Of a stretch of DNA of 64,000 nucleotides, positions 37,301-50,332 are shown piece after piece (the stretch's first letter is position 1; each line of letters starts with the position of its first letter). Source of the DNA: Anarhynchus alexandrinus (taxonomy: Eukaryota > Chordata > Aves > Charadriiformes > Charadriidae); NCBI GenBank assembly GCA_008711295.1, contig VUYV01000148.1:1280384-1344383 (forward strand), given 5' to 3'. A program made the translations under genes and the position numbers. The notes below the pieces were generated by a model. The model was not told the origin of the DNA and ran no database searches. It saw nothing but the letters and a program-made list of their open reading frames with translations.

Positions 37301-40300
37301 AATAATTAAAAAAAATGTATCCTGTTGTTTTGATGCCTATGGCAATGCTACAGGCCTTGGCCAGGGTCAGGTCTCTCTTGCAGCAGATGCTGTAGAGGCG
37401 TGACAGCCCCCACCTGTGACCGCACGCTCAAAGCTAACAAGAAAAAGCAGCTCCCAACTTACTTCTATAAATAAGATGGATTTGAAGACCAGTTTTCCTA
37501 AACTGTCCGGATTAATACGGGCTTTGGAAACATCTGGCAGGTTTTGCTATGCAACCCGTGTACCCTGCGCCAGTGAGAGCGTGGAGGACAGCCTGCGAGG
37601 CTCGCTCAGCAGCTCTCAGCCTCCGAGCACTAAGTTGGCAGCTCAGCCTTCAGAGGTCACAGCTAAATTGAGTAGATTTCATTGATTGCACCATTAATTG
37701 CCTGCCCAGCGGAAAGCTGCTGCATGATGGATGACCAGTTAATTTACAACAGCTCGCTCGTAAGAAGCTTTATCCCAGAGAAAGGCAGGAGCAATTGGCC
37801 CGGCAGCAGCAGCTACTGCTCTTCTGCTACCTGGTGAGATGGTCGAGCTTATAACCAAACTTATGGACCTCCTTTTTCAGATGTTGCAATAACCAATGCC
37901 TCCAAGCAACATAGTAAAATAACGTCAAGAGAAGAGCTATACATCCCAAATATGTGATTTATATTGAGCTGAAGGCTTGCTGGGAATAAAAAGTGGATAT
38001 TAGCTTATTTCTTTGAGCAGACATAATCACTAAGGTGGCCAGGAAAGAAAGTATTCAAACTACTTTGCTTGTGCATTACCAGTAACAAATAGCGCAGACT
38101 TTGTTCACAAGGACGAACTGCAAGAGCTTTGCTAACTGGAAAGGACAGGAGGAGCCCTGGATCCCAAGCTGGCACTGCAGGACAGGTATTTAGGAATAGT
38201 GCCAGCTTTTTACACGAAAACTGCATAAGCCCCTGGCTCAATTACTCCTGATCGATGGGGAATCGCAGATGCTTTGTTTATAGTCCCTTCTGGCAGTTTG
38301 GGGCTTGCATTTTCTATCTTCTCTTCTGTAAATATGCACAGAAGACAGCTGGTTTTACCTTTGGCTTAGTTTATGGTTTTACATAAAATTGAAGACCCGA
38401 TTTAATAGAGTCAGAAACGATGCAACCACCTTTAATTATTTGTGCAGATTTCTAAATGCATTCCCGCCTAACAGCTTATTGATTCTGTGGCTTCTGTGCC
38501 ATCTTTCATTCTTCTTTGCTATTTTATTAATTCAATCTGAGGAGAAAATAAACCTGTGGAGTCTATACAGCATCCTTCAAGAAGGGTTTGCTTAGCTGCA
38601 TCCAGAGGGTTTGGCTGAGCCATCAGTTGCCAACGCGGCTCTTCAGTAACCCTGTTGCACACTGCATCCCTCCGTGAGTTGTTAGCAGAAGCAGAAATAG
38701 CATTTGAGGTTTATAAAAAGAGAAGCACAGGGCCACTGCCTTGTGCTGTGCCAAGAAGGGGAGAAAAATCAATATATAACTCACTGAAGATTTGGCCCAT
38801 GCATTTATCACCGTTTTTCTCTTGGTGAGGCTGCTCTATTTCTGGCTCTCCCCATGGCTCACTGTGTTATCCATCAGCCATGTCCTTCTCCAGGGGAAAC
38901 CAGAGGTCCTCTTGGTTTGTGCAAGCCTTTGTGAAGGTGCTCTTTGATTAGGATTTTGCATCGCAAGCAGCAGCCAAAGGCCTCCGCCAGCAGCAGCACC
39001 ACAAGCGATAGCCAGTGCTAAACACGGTGTGAAAATCACAGCAACAGGATTAGACCTCAAAGCACCTTATTACAGGCATGCCTCTCCTCAGGTGTAAACT
39101 CCTGGAATAGATATACAGAGACTCGGATATGTGTGGAAAACTAGACGATAAAGGAAGGGACATTGGCTTTAACAAGTGTTGGAAATCCAGCTGCATCACC
39201 ACAGGAATGAGCCTCCCCTTTCCTCTTTTGCAGCTGCCTCCAGGTAAGACCTGCAATTCCAACTTGTCTTATATAAATGAAATATAAGGCAGTAAAGCAT
39301 CGATCTCCGAGCACCATGCACGTCATGCTCTGGTACCCGCTAACCTGGCTCTTACCAAACTTCCCTTGAATCCCACACACGGAGATGCAGGCAGAAAAAT
39401 CTCAGAGGCGGACATATTTTCAAACACACAAAACAAAAAAGGCGTCTGCTTCAGACTGCGTGCCTTTACGCATCGCTTTCCAATAGCAGGAGAACTTCAC
39501 CATTACCTTTTATTTCACCTCCTTCACTGTACACACCTGCTTGTTGAATTATGAATTTAAAGGCTAAGTATTTTTCCAACCGCTCTGGGGGAAACCGCGC
39601 TTTCTCGCAAGCTCAGAGCTCCCCTCCACCACACGCACGGCAAAGAGCACAGCGCTGCAGGCTAAAATGCAAAACTTCGCCTTTCTTTGTGCCCTTCGCG
39701 CGCCTCTGTTTGCCACGAAAGCCTGCCAACTATGCTCAGGTCCTGTGCACGAGGTGGAAAGAAAAAGATAATCCAGCAAATTATAAGGGGGAGATTCTCA
39801 AAAGAACAAAGCACCTACTTCTCCCTCCCAAGCAGCTGAAGAAGAGAGGCTTTGCAAACGTGCTTAAAGCCAACTGGGTGATACGCATTTTCCCCAACAA
39901 CCGGCAAAAGTTACTGTGAAAAATCACTCCATCGTTCAGCCAGGAAAGGAAAAAACCAACCACAAAGCAGAACAACAGCTTGAAGCATTGCAAGACTCAG
40001 GAGACACGAGCTGTATTTCACTACTGCTCCTTTCTGGGGCATAGGTCCAAACCTCAGCTCACATCAGCGATACCTCGGGCCCGTTTGGGAAATTGGTGGC
40101 ACGGGAAGATGCTTGCAATGCGCTAAATGAAGCAAGTCCCCGGCATCGCTGGGAGAAAACCCAACTTCCCATCTCAGAGGTAGTTAAACTCTGTCTCCTG
40201 CACATCTGTCGCTGCTGAAACTGTCCTCGTTATAGCTCATTAACCTGAGTGGATATTGCTTCTTTAAGCGATAGTACTAATTAGGAAGTGGTAGAAGGCA

Positions 40301-43300
40301 AGAGCTATTTTCCCCACACCTACGCAACACGCAGTACACACGCACAATGGAACTGCCGCTTTAATTACGGTGGTGCTTTTCATATAAACTACATTTTGCA
40401 GACTGATCTGTGCAGCTCAGGTTTGCATGTCAGCAAAATTACTCATCTGATGGGGAACGTCTGCTCCGACCTCACATGTGCCAAGCAAGCCTCGCTTAAA
40501 AGTCGGTCCCAGGCAAACGCAGCACAGCCCACATGAAAGGGATTAAACCAGCGTTCTCTGATGATAACTGCCAAGCAACAGACAATTGGTAATACCTGAT
40601 AGGAAACAACCTCTGGACCAGGGCATTTCTGAAGCAATGCCATGTACTCGTAACAAAACATCGCCTGTGCTATACAACTCTTACATACTAAGTGTCTAGA
40701 GATCTGTTATCTTGTCCTTATTTTAATCTGTGTGTTCCTCCAAATCATCCGTTTCTTTTCCCTTTCCCTCTTAGCCCACCAAAACTTCTTCCAGAGTAAC
40801 AGACACTAACAGCCTCTTGAAATCCCTCCACGCACCAGGATCAGCATTTTCCCATGACCACTGATTATTTCCTTCTCTCTCCTTAATTTCCAGGAAAATC
40901 TGAAGGGTGTGATTAGACACCAGCTTCTGTGGGAAATCATAAATTTTCCTACCTGTTTTAATTTCCTCTTCTAGTGGATGTAGGTACCACCTCTTCTTCC
41001 TCTTGCAACCGTGCCCTTCTGCCTGCTAGTCTTCAACTTCANTCCGTAACAGACACTAACAGCCTCCTCTTGAAATCCCTCCACGCACCAGGATCAGCAT
41101 TTTCCCATGACCACTGATTATTTCCTTCTCTCTCCTTAATTTCCAGGAAAATCTGAAGGGTGTGATTAGACACCAGCTTCTGTGGGAAATCATAAATTTT
41201 CCTACCTGTTTTAATTTCCTCTTCTAGTGGATGTAGGTACCACCTCTTCTTCCTCTTGCAACCGTGCCCTTCTGCCTGCTAGTCTTCAACTTCAAAGGTT
41301 TCTTGCTTGATCATCACTCAGAAATGCAGCTTTCCTTCCAAAACCACCCAGCACTGCCCAGAAGTTTCCTATTTCATCCTTGGAGGTTGCCACTTGCCAG
41401 CCTGCCAGCAGCAGGAGAAATTAGATAAGTATAGTACTGATTTTATAAAGTACTGGATTCTGCTAAGGGAAGAAAGTTAAAAACAACAACCAAAAAAAAA
41501 AAAACGGAACCACACAACAAAAAAAGCCCCAACAATCCTCACCCTGTGCCTGAGCTATCGGGGGAGCATTAAATGTGGTCGGATGTTTAAAATGAAACGG
41601 AGGTGAACAGCTTCACCTGGGGCCCTCAACGAGCACCAGCTTTTTAATCAACAAGGGTCAGCAAATGTCCTGACCTCGTTCAAGCCGGGCCCTGCATCAG
41701 CCTGAGAGCAGCCTCCAGGCTTTTCCTGAGCTTATTCAAGTTCTAGTGTTGTTCAACACAGATTGGGGCACCCCTTCTCGCAACGACCTGCAGACCGTGC
41801 TCTTTACCAAGTCACCAGATTTTCAGGGCTGTTGCGGGGGATGAGGGAAGTTGTCGGACTGATTGGATGTAATTTTTAATGCCTCAGATCAGGAATAAGA
41901 CCTGCCTGTGAAGGATGAACGTACAGGCTTTGGTGGAAGAGTCTCCGCTGCATCTGACACTTTAAATTTTATTTTGTAGTTACAGTTCTGCAGAAACATC
42001 CCCACTGAACTAACCAGAAATCCACACGCGCAGTGCCTGGGCTCCTGAACGTGCTCTGCAGAGGTGCTAAGGGGGGAAAAAGTTTCCCCAAGTATAGTGT
42101 AACTTTACTGCCACTTTCTACTGTCTTTTTATCTCTTTCCTCTGACTTCCACAATGTCCAATTTCCTCTGTGTACTTTACATGTCTTTTGAGGCATCCCA
42201 TCTGCAAACCCAAACACCTTAACCTGCCGCTCACTGATGAGAGACACAAGCTAATAATGAGTTTTCACACAACCACTAGCAAAGCCAACCCCCAAAATGG
42301 GCTGAACTTTACCAACAGCCACTCAGAGGAGGGGCAGCCATGAGACCAGAGCTGTCCCTTCATCTGTGTGACCAGCTCTGGGCATCACATCAGTTCTTCA
42401 AACAATTTCGGTGTCACCGCTGTTACCTTGGTCCTGCTCTCCTCCCCGAAACCCTTCTTTCCCCCCAGCTTTAGCCTCTGATACGCTGCCAAGTGACACA
42501 GCGTTGCTGTCATCTCCAAAGACCGTTTTGAAGCTTAAAAGCGGTAGCTTTGAAATACTTTCTCCTTGATGTGGTCTCCAGTTTTGGACTACCAACAGCC
42601 TGGCACCGACACAAAAGCTTTATATCACCTCCTGCAAACACAGAGCATCTTCCTCCCCCGGCACAGAAGCGTACAGGCTGTTTTAGGGAGATGGCTGGAT
42701 ACATATTAAATCAAATTCAAAGCGCGTGTACCTTGGTACAGCATCTTCCCATTACCTTCTAAAATCAGCGTGCGTTTCAAAGCTCCCAGTTCGCACCTTG
42801 CTTTGAAACAATTCTCATCATCCTCACAGCAGGTATCCTCCGTATTTCACATCCCGAGGAGCACTCGGCACAAAGACTTTATTATTTACTGCTATGGTTG
42901 AAGGTAATAAATATCTGATTTGACACAGTTGAATAAAATCGTTTTATCCAACAACTGACCAAATTGGCCTTCCCTTTACTCACGCACCCCAGCGAGGCTC
43001 CGATCTCCAGTTTCTTCGTCTGTAACGAGGAGGTAAAACAGCTTCATGGGGACGTGGCACACCATTTCAAGATGATCTGATGGAGGCACCAGGGATAGAA
43101 AGCATTAGAGCAGGCATTTCATCTGCTGTCGTTGTGGGCCACTTTAGACAACTGGATATGTTCATGTATCCCCTGAACACTCGCATCGCATGTGCTGTCA
43201 GATAAGGGCTCTGATAACCGAAGGACTAGAGGAAGTATTTGATACCACTAGTGTCTTAACCCAGGTATTTATTAATAAAGTTTAAGCTGTCCAGGAAAAT

Positions 43301-46300
43301 TTATTATCTGGGTCATAAGCTTAGACGTAGCTGGGAAGTTTGTCTCTGAATGTGCTCTCAAACCTATTCCACCTTTCAGTTAATAACAGCACCCAATATA
43401 AACTCACAGCCAACACAAACAAACCCTCAAATGCAGTTAGCACACATACAGAATACAAGAAAAATAAAGACAACCAAACCTGAAGAAACTATCCTCCTAC
43501 AGGATCTGGAAAAGCACAAGCAAGGAAGTAATTAAAAAAACCTAGAAAATAAATTAAAATGATAAAGAAAACAAGGAGAGCCCACCAGAAAGCCACAGGC
43601 AGCTTTAGAAATATGGATCATTATTTCATTTGTTTAGAGTTCATGTTGCAGCTGTGCCATGCAATTATTTTACCACAAACCATTACAAATAAAAACCCTA
43701 TGATGAAAAAAAATCTAAGTATTGACTTGCAAAAACTAACAGGAGTCTAACAACAAAAAAAAAAAGGCACGTACAGGAAAGGTCTTAATTATTGGAGGTG
43801 AAACTTTTAACATTTCAAGTTGATTAAAACAGCAGGGATTTCAAATTCAGTCTCCATCGTACAAATGATTTTCTCATTTGTATTTTGTCCGGGTTTTACA
43901 GTTCGGCACGCAGGTGCTGGGCTGGGAGGTGTTTATTGACTTCAGCTGAGCTGATGCCCAACACCCACCACCCAGGAGCCGCAGCAGGGCTTCGGCCAGC
44001 AGCCAGGCCGGCGCGTCCCGAGGCTGTCTGCATTTGAGCGAAAGGTAGTGAAGGGCAAGGAATTCCTCACGTAGTATTTTTATTTTTACTCAAGAAAACT
44101 GCATTTTAACTCCTTTGGTTCCCCATCGCACCGTTTATTCACGGACTCGCGTCACTGCGGTCTGCTTAGACCAGAAACGCTTTTGGGGCTGGGAGCGTTA
44201 CGGCAATGGGTTTGCACAGTGGCAAAGAAAAGGGAGGCTCAGCCTTTGTCAGTCTGAGAAACGTTATTAACAGCCAATTAAAGAGTGATATTGTCACTGT
44301 GGGGGGGATTCTCTGCGTGTTAATGAAAGTTGCAAATCTTATTAGCCAACCAGGAAGGAACCAGCAGTAAAACTGTGTTTCCCCCAAACAAGCATCTTCC
44401 AAGGTTGCAAACCCTCTTTCTCTACGATAAATGCTCTGAACTTCATCACTGCACCATCTTGTGGGCTCACGCGCTGGGTGGTAAAACAGGGCAGAAGTTA
44501 CTGTCCCTCCTCCTGAATTAGAGGACAGGAGCACAAAATGCTTACTGTTTTTTAAATGTCCTCCTTGCATGCCCTAAATCAAATTCCACCTGTTAAATTC
44601 TTACAGTTTTAAGCAGTATTAGGATAACATTTTGGCTAAAATTGATTTTAAGCATGAAGCTGAGAGACTAAATTACACGACCTGACAAAACAAGGTGCAC
44701 GTTTGTCCTACCAGACCACTAAACGATGTGTCGACCTTGTCCTTCTTTCCAGGAACACGTGAAACGCGATAAAGCTCTGGCAGCACAACGTCCATCAGGT
44801 GCTGGGAACGGCGCTGCGCCTGAGCCCCCGGCCAGTGTGGGAAAGGCCAAACACCCCCCCGGGCTGTTTTGAACCTTCGCTCTTTGCTCAGAACAACTCA
44901 GAGTGGCTGCCTGGAGCACCTGAGAAATTCTAACAGACAAAGCATTTGCTAATGTGGCACTTGGAAGAAAACAAACACAGAATTTTTCCTTGGGCAACAC
45001 TGATACCATCTTAGTTGTCCCTTTGACAGTGCCTCACTTCTCTTTCACCAATTTGAAACGAGGGAGAGAAGAGTTGAAAAATTGACCGCTCTTCCATCTG
45101 CCTTCAAGAGAAAAGGAGTGAAGTTTCACAAATCAGGACCTACTTCATGCTGAAAAGGTAAAATACGCAGTATATCGCTTCCTCCCTTCTCATTAAGGGG
45201 ATATAGTCAGCTAAAGCTGATTCCGCTGAAACAGCGGCTACCAAGCCAAGAAAGAACACATCTTCAGATTTTAGTTAATAGCTGGGATATACTAATTATA
45301 GTAATTTATGGTTTTGCATGAGTGATTATTTTAATGCTGATGTAGATATGATTGCTTTATAATGCTAATCAAGAAATAATGACGATAACCAGCATTTATA
45401 TGAAACGTGAAGCTTGTGATTTGCAAAAAGGGGAGTTCTCGCAAGGCAGCCGTTTCCCCGCGTTAACGTCTCTCCCCGCGGTGACACGAGCCACACCACA
45501 CTCCCTTCCCTGTCCTCCATCGTTTTCCTGCACCATTGGAAAGAACGCAGGACAAAACCGGCACTTTCCCTGGCATGTGCAAGGAAACCATTTGCACGAG
45601 GTCCCTTCTAACCCATTCCACCTCGAACGTGACCTGCCACGAGCTGCCCGCGGTTTGTGCCTCTTGCCAGAGCCACACGACAAATTCCCTGAACAGAGGT
45701 CCAAATCAGTCCCCTCCCACCTTCTTTAGTGCCCTCTATAAAAAGGAGCCTGAGGATTTGAGCCAAGTTACTACTAAGTGCATAGTCACATCACAGAAGT
45801 CATTTTTTTGCAGTTGGCATCCTCTACACCACCTCAGTAGAGAAGACACAAACTGGAAGACCATTACCCAGAGCAGCCACTCTGCATCAGGTCAGCAGTC
45901 ACGGCACGTATTTCGTGGCTAATACGCAGTCACTGTGTTCTCTCTTACAAATGAATTACTACATGACATTGCCATCTCTTATTGCTAAAAACTGGCACTC
46001 AGCCATTCTTATTTTCCTCTCTTTTTTTCTTTCTACTTTAATCCTTTCATCTATTTTAGATTTATCCATGGTTGTTGGCTGTGGTTAAGTGCCAGGGACT
46101 CTTGCCAACTGTTCTCTTAAACGTTTAGAAAAATCCAAACTAATTGTATTTTTAAATCAGGATTTTTTTCTGTTGCTTATTCCCCAACACTGGAAAGTTG
46201 ATGCGCTCCAAATGTAATTGAAACAGAATTATTTTATTTCCCCTCCCTCCAAGCACTGTAAGATAAATAGTAATATTATATATGCTCCCATGTAAGATCA

Positions 46301-48890
46301 TAGTAATATGTTTAGGACACGTATTTTGTCCTAAAGGCACCATATTCTAATAGGAATAACATTCATTCCTCTTAGCAAAAACCAGCCTGTTAGAGGATCC
46401 CCTGCTGAGGAACTTTGTTTTTGATGAAAACAATAACCAAGTAATACTAAAATGAAACTCATGAATAATTAACTATAATAGACACCACCAACTTGCAACC
46501 TCAATAAACCCAGATAAACTGTTTCCTGTTTACACAAGTATTCCCAAATCAATTCTTCCCTATTTTAATGAGATAATCCTGATACATACTAGAAAGAAAG
46601 ACCAATTACAAAAACAAGTTGCAGCAAACCTATCTTGAGCAAATTAAACAGCACATTAAACAGCCAAGCAAATATTTGGCAAGTTGTCTCCATTTACTGA
46701 GGGCATGTGGCTACACTTACCTTCGTTATCATTAATGGTGTACAGATCCTCATTTTAAAAAAGGCCGATTTCTTGTGCTCCTTCTGAAACCTTTAAAACC
46801 ACTTTTATTTCCAATGCGTATCATATCAGCTAAGAAATGTCTTCTGTCAACACGTTCTAATACACAAGCTCTTAAAATCAGGCAAAGAATTTTGTTTCAT
46901 TAAACACTTGAAACAGAATGTAACTCTACTTTAAAATTTTAATTAACAAACATTGGAGCAACCCGTTCTTCATACTGCTCAAATACACATTCAGATAAAA
47001 CAGAAACAAATTAGTTGCAAACAAGTTTTTCATACTCCATTACCCAGGTTGAACGTTTATGTTGAGCCCTGCATGTATCACAGTAACGTTCCCAGGAAAA
47101 ATCCAGATTAATTCACCTGCACATTATAGAATCAGGCACTCTCTTGGGTTTTGACATTTCTCTGAAAAATGTTAAACCTGTTCTTCCGTGATTGAAGTAC
47201 ATAACTCTGACTTTTTAATGAGAAAACAGTGAAATCCCACATTTCACACAATTTATGCCCCAAGCACAGATGTACGTACCAGTTGTGGTGGTTTCACAAC
47301 CACAGACATCAGGGCTCACCCGTGCCGAGGGACAGGGAAGCTGACCCCTGACACCAGATGGGCAGCAACAACCCGTAGCGCTTACTTTTTTTCAGGTAAT
47401 TGAGTCAGAAGGTAAAAATCAAGAAAACAGACTTGGATTTTTACCTACACTGCACAGGGAGGTGCACTCACAGCAGGGGCAGTCCCTGAAGTCTCATCTG
47501 TCACCCAGGACCAGAATAACATTTCTGTTCCACTGTTGCCACTGCGTTTTCCCTTGTCCCATCACGAAAATAAGCAAGCTCGCACTGTGACAGTGGGTTT
47601 ATGAACTACAATCCCTGGACAAAGCTGTGTCCTGCTTTTTATTTTATGGCAACCAAGAACTCTTCCCCTAAATTACTACAGTAAAAATATTACTGATCAC
47701 ATAAACTACTATTTTTGACTGAAAGGTGTTTTATTAGCAGTCCTGAATGGCTGTTTCCTAGCCAAATCCCCTCTGGAAAACTTCCAATTGGGTGAAAGTT
47801 TCATCACTTTCAGAAGCGATACCAAGAAATCTTCTACTTGGATATGTAGTTAACATTATCTTGGTTCTTGTTGGTACAGAATGAGCAGGCACTCACAAGG
47901 AATTAAGTTTATTAATAATGTTTACCTTTTCCAAAAAGCACACACTATGGAAGACTACTAAAATCACTCACTTGGTGACACCAAGTGGGCAAAACAACCA
48001 GCAACATCCACATAAAGTCTGCCTCACTGGACATGCTCGATCACTCTGGGTTTGATGAGAATCTTACATTCCACACCTCCTATAAATATAAAGAGGATTG
48101 AAGCGTTACAGCCTGCCAGTTATACTGACATAATGAATCTAATTGGGAGGTTTAGCCTCAGATGCTGTTTTTATTTATGCATCTCCATTTTAGGTCCCCA
48201 AGATTCCCCCACACTCTATTTATCAACCTCTACTGTAGATCAATCTGAGTCACTATCACAAAATCATCCATTTTTTCTCTTGCTAGCAACACTAAAGAAC
48301 GCTGACAAGTCACAGACTGCAAGTCTCTTCCCTTTCTCCGCATCTGGCAATTAATTTTAGACCATTATTTAGAAGAGATGCAGAACACTGGCTAGAATGC
48401 TACTGCTGCAGGAACAGATTCTGCCATCTCTGTAGCAGATTTTAAAAAAGGTCGAGGCCGAAATAATGAAGAAATAGCAAGCCTGGAACAAGCTACAGAA
48501 ACAGACGCATTTGCTCTGCTTGCTGTTAGGGGTATTTAAGGCCTTATCTCTCCAGTAATTACAGCAGCAGTATTAGTATCGCTTCTTTCAACTGTTTAAA
48601 GCAAGTAAATTACCAAACACCAGATCGAATGCTTACACAACTAAAACCCATTTACATTATCTGCAGTCTGTATACATCCACTTTATAGTATTATATAGCA
48701 AATTATAGGAGCGCTCAGCACATTTATTAAAAATGTGTTGTGTAATGAAAAGTCATTTTTCAATGCAAAGACAAAAAACAGACCCAGTTGAGGTGGTTTT
48801 GAGAGAGTTTTAATATACGTGTAATCAAAACTATAACTGTTACCATTTCTTAACATCTTAGTGCAGAAAAATATGTAGTGTTTACAAACA
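31311..48890. other. Intergenic stretch with no recognised gene
   Basis: Between the LRRC75A 3' end and the 3' end of the minus-strand snoRNA host. No exon, CR1 copy or RNA gene recognised. Composition becomes AT-rich beyond about 43,000. Open frames such as 35,014-35,430 and 45,352-45,729 show no domain. The stretch contains an apparent assembly duplication at 40,796-41,294 and short A-rich runs. Long isoforms of the snoRNA host could extend through it, as in mammals, but nothing in the sequence shows this. Confidence 0.5.
40796..41294. repeat. Near-identical 246/249-base tandem duplication around a single N
   Basis: Copies at 40,796-41,041 and 41,046-41,294 are almost identical, both running from GTAACAGACACTAACAGCCT to GCTAGTCTTCAACTTCA. 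The only clear difference is a 3-base indel (AGCCTCTTG against AGCCTCCTCTTG). One N at 41,042 separates them. This looks like an unmerged contig overlap, possibly between two haplotypes. Confidence 0.88.
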
Positions 48891-48894
48891 CTAG

Positions 48895-48958
48895 TTTTCA
48901 AGCTCATGAGCACGTTTTATTGGATTCCTTCTTCCTCATACATTTTCAGCATAAACAC
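48895..48958 (-). ncRNA. SNHG29: snoRNA host gene, terminal exon with polyadenylation signal
   Basis: Read on the minus strand, an acceptor (TTGTTGTATTACAG) precedes GTGTTTATGCTGAAAATG, and AATAAA follows at 48,921-48,916. Cleavage is expected around 48,890-48,905. There is no useful open frame. The exon lies just downstream of the intron holding the SNORD65 homologue; the snoRNA ends 66 bases before the acceptor, about the spacing usual for intronic box C/D snoRNAs. Confidence 0.72.
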
Positions 48959-49024
48959 CTGTAATACAACAACATGGGTAAGTTACCATTCAACGCTAAA
49001 TATTAACCCATTTGTTAACATAAG

Positions 49025-49111
49025 AGATATCATCAGAAAAACCTTTGCTCACCACCAGTCAATCTGCCGGTAATTCCAGCAATTTTTGGTTAGTTTCATC
49101 ATATGATATCT
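49025..49111 (-). ncRNA. SNORD65: Box C/D snoRNA, SNORD65 homologue, guiding 18S rRNA
   Basis: On the minus strand a perfect 8-bp terminal stem (AGATATCA with TGATATCT) encloses box C ATGATGA (49,102-49,096) and box D CTGA (49,036-49,033). Between them is GCTGGAATTACCG (49,080-49,068), exactly complementary to the near-universal small-subunit rRNA sequence CGGTAATTCCAGC in the 530-loop region. Human SNORD65 is reported to guide 2'-O-methylation of 18S U627 and to lie in SNHG29, the same kind of host. The internal D' box is not clear-cut, so I do not assign the modified base from this sequence. The RNA lies in the last intron of the host. Confidence 0.87.
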
Positions 49112-49394
49112 TTAGGTAAATTGACACATTTCTAGCAGAAGCAAAACCATTATCCCTTTGCTCTACAGCGCCGTCAGCAAAACTGCAGCACAGAAGACAG
49201 CTGCTCTTATACATTTACTGTCCATATTTTTAGTCCAAGTATTTTTTTGCCTAGAACTTCCATTAATTTTAGAGCTAAGAATACACAGAAATGGAAACAC
49301 AGCCAATGAGAATGTTCTCAACTAGGTAATGTTTCTGAGGCTGTAGCCAAAAACCATCGCGATGAACTAGCAGCACACCAAATATTAAACTCAC

Positions 49395-49450
49395 CCGGAA
49401 GAACTTCCTGCTCTTCCTGTCTCACTGCCTTCCACGGGACGTGTGAAGAG
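49395..49450 (-). ncRNA. SNHG29: snoRNA host gene, internal exon (56 bases)
   Basis: Acceptor TTGATGTTGCAG precedes the exon on the minus strand and donor GTGAGT (49,394-49,389) follows it. The small exon, about 56 bases and without a conserved frame, fits a non-coding snoRNA host. It separates the SNORD65 intron from a 270-base intron in which I see no snoRNA. Confidence 0.7.
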
Positions 49451-49720
49451 CTGCAACATCAATTAGTAGACATGAGTAACAATCAGCACGTGGCAGATGA
49501 GAACTGCAAGCTTCAGCTAAATACAGATATACCAGGAAATAAGTATCAAGCTTTAAATTTCGAGGAAGAGAGGAGGGAAAGCAGATTGATTTAAGCTATA
49601 AAGTTTGAACCTATGAAATAAGCCTCTTAAGTTTTTGGCAGCCTATAGGCCTCATTTATTCTCAATTTAGATTCCACCTGGTATAAAGCCCTACGTAGTC
49701 CAGTGAAATTTATCACTTAC

Positions 49721-49798
49721 CTTCACCTTAGGGCCATCTGCAAGGAGCGACCTGCTCTGAGTCCCAGTTGTGTCACATTTATCTGGAAAGACCAGGCT
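49721..49798 (-). ncRNA. SNHG29: snoRNA host gene, internal exon (78 bases)
   Basis: Acceptor CTTTATCTGCAG and donor GTAAGTG (from 49,720 leftward) bracket the exon on the minus strand. The upstream intron contains the SNORD49 homologue, whose 3' end is about 132 bases before this acceptor. Confidence 0.72.
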
Positions 49799-49930
49799 CT
49801 GCAGATAAAGTGAAACAGATGGACATGAAGCTATGTTAGATATTACAGGAGCACTTTTCACAGAAAGCAAGTAAGTTCTAGATTAGTTCTAGAAGACCAA
49901 TTTCTAGAACTCAAACTGTGTATGCACGTA

Positions 49931-50015
49931 GCTGTATTTCAGACAAATAAGAAGGTTATCGTCAGTTCTCGCATCTGACGGCACTTCCTATTCAGGGTTA
50001 TCATCATCAACAGCC
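49931..50015 (-). ncRNA. SNORD49: Box C/D snoRNA, SNORD49 homologue
   Basis: On the minus strand a short terminal stem (GCTGT with ACAGC) encloses a box C (ATGATGA or TTGATGA, overlapping, 50,010-50,001) and box D CTGA (49,942-49,939). The interior holds TAGGAAGTGCCGTCAG followed by a near match to the rest of the SNORD49 (U49) conserved core, including AACTGACGA. Human SNORD49A and SNORD49B lie in SNHG29. Only one SNORD49-like copy is visible here. Confidence 0.92.
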
Positions 50016-50308
50016 AACAACTTTTGTACTTGATTACTTAAAACAGAGTAATTGTATCATCCTGAAGCAACAGCTGTACATTTTCATTTTGTTTGTAAAA
50101 GGTGTACGTAAAACTAGTTTTAATTCATTCTTATTTCTTTAACTAGCTTTAAGATGTAATTATTACAGTTTATTTTCGATTAACAGTTCTGTATTTAACT
50201 GCTTTACATCATATACTGTATTTTACTGCTTTAGAGCATATAAAAGCAAAAGCCTAGAACCTTCTCAACAACTTTTCACAGCTTAGTACAAAATAAACAT
50301 TAACTCAC

Positions 50309-50332
50309 TCTTTACGTCAAGACATCTTTCTG
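50309..50332 (-). ncRNA. SNHG29: snoRNA host gene, micro-exon (24 bases)
   Basis: Acceptor TTTTTTTCCCCACAG and donor GTGAGT (50,308-50,303) bracket only 24 bases on the minus strand. Both sites are strong, but the size is unusual. A nearby weaker donor at about 50,454 could mark another small exon. The intron between 50,333 and 51,044 contains no snoRNA that I can see. Confidence 0.55.

Noticed and set aside
45352..45729. 125-residue frame in the intergenic region
   Set aside because: No family resemblance, and equally long open frames occur on the opposite strand over the same bases.
47780..47815. Box-C-like GTGATGA on the minus strand
   Set aside because: There is no CTGA box D at a suitable distance, no terminal stem and no host intron; the flanking CTGAAAG/CTTTCA pairing is a small local hairpin.
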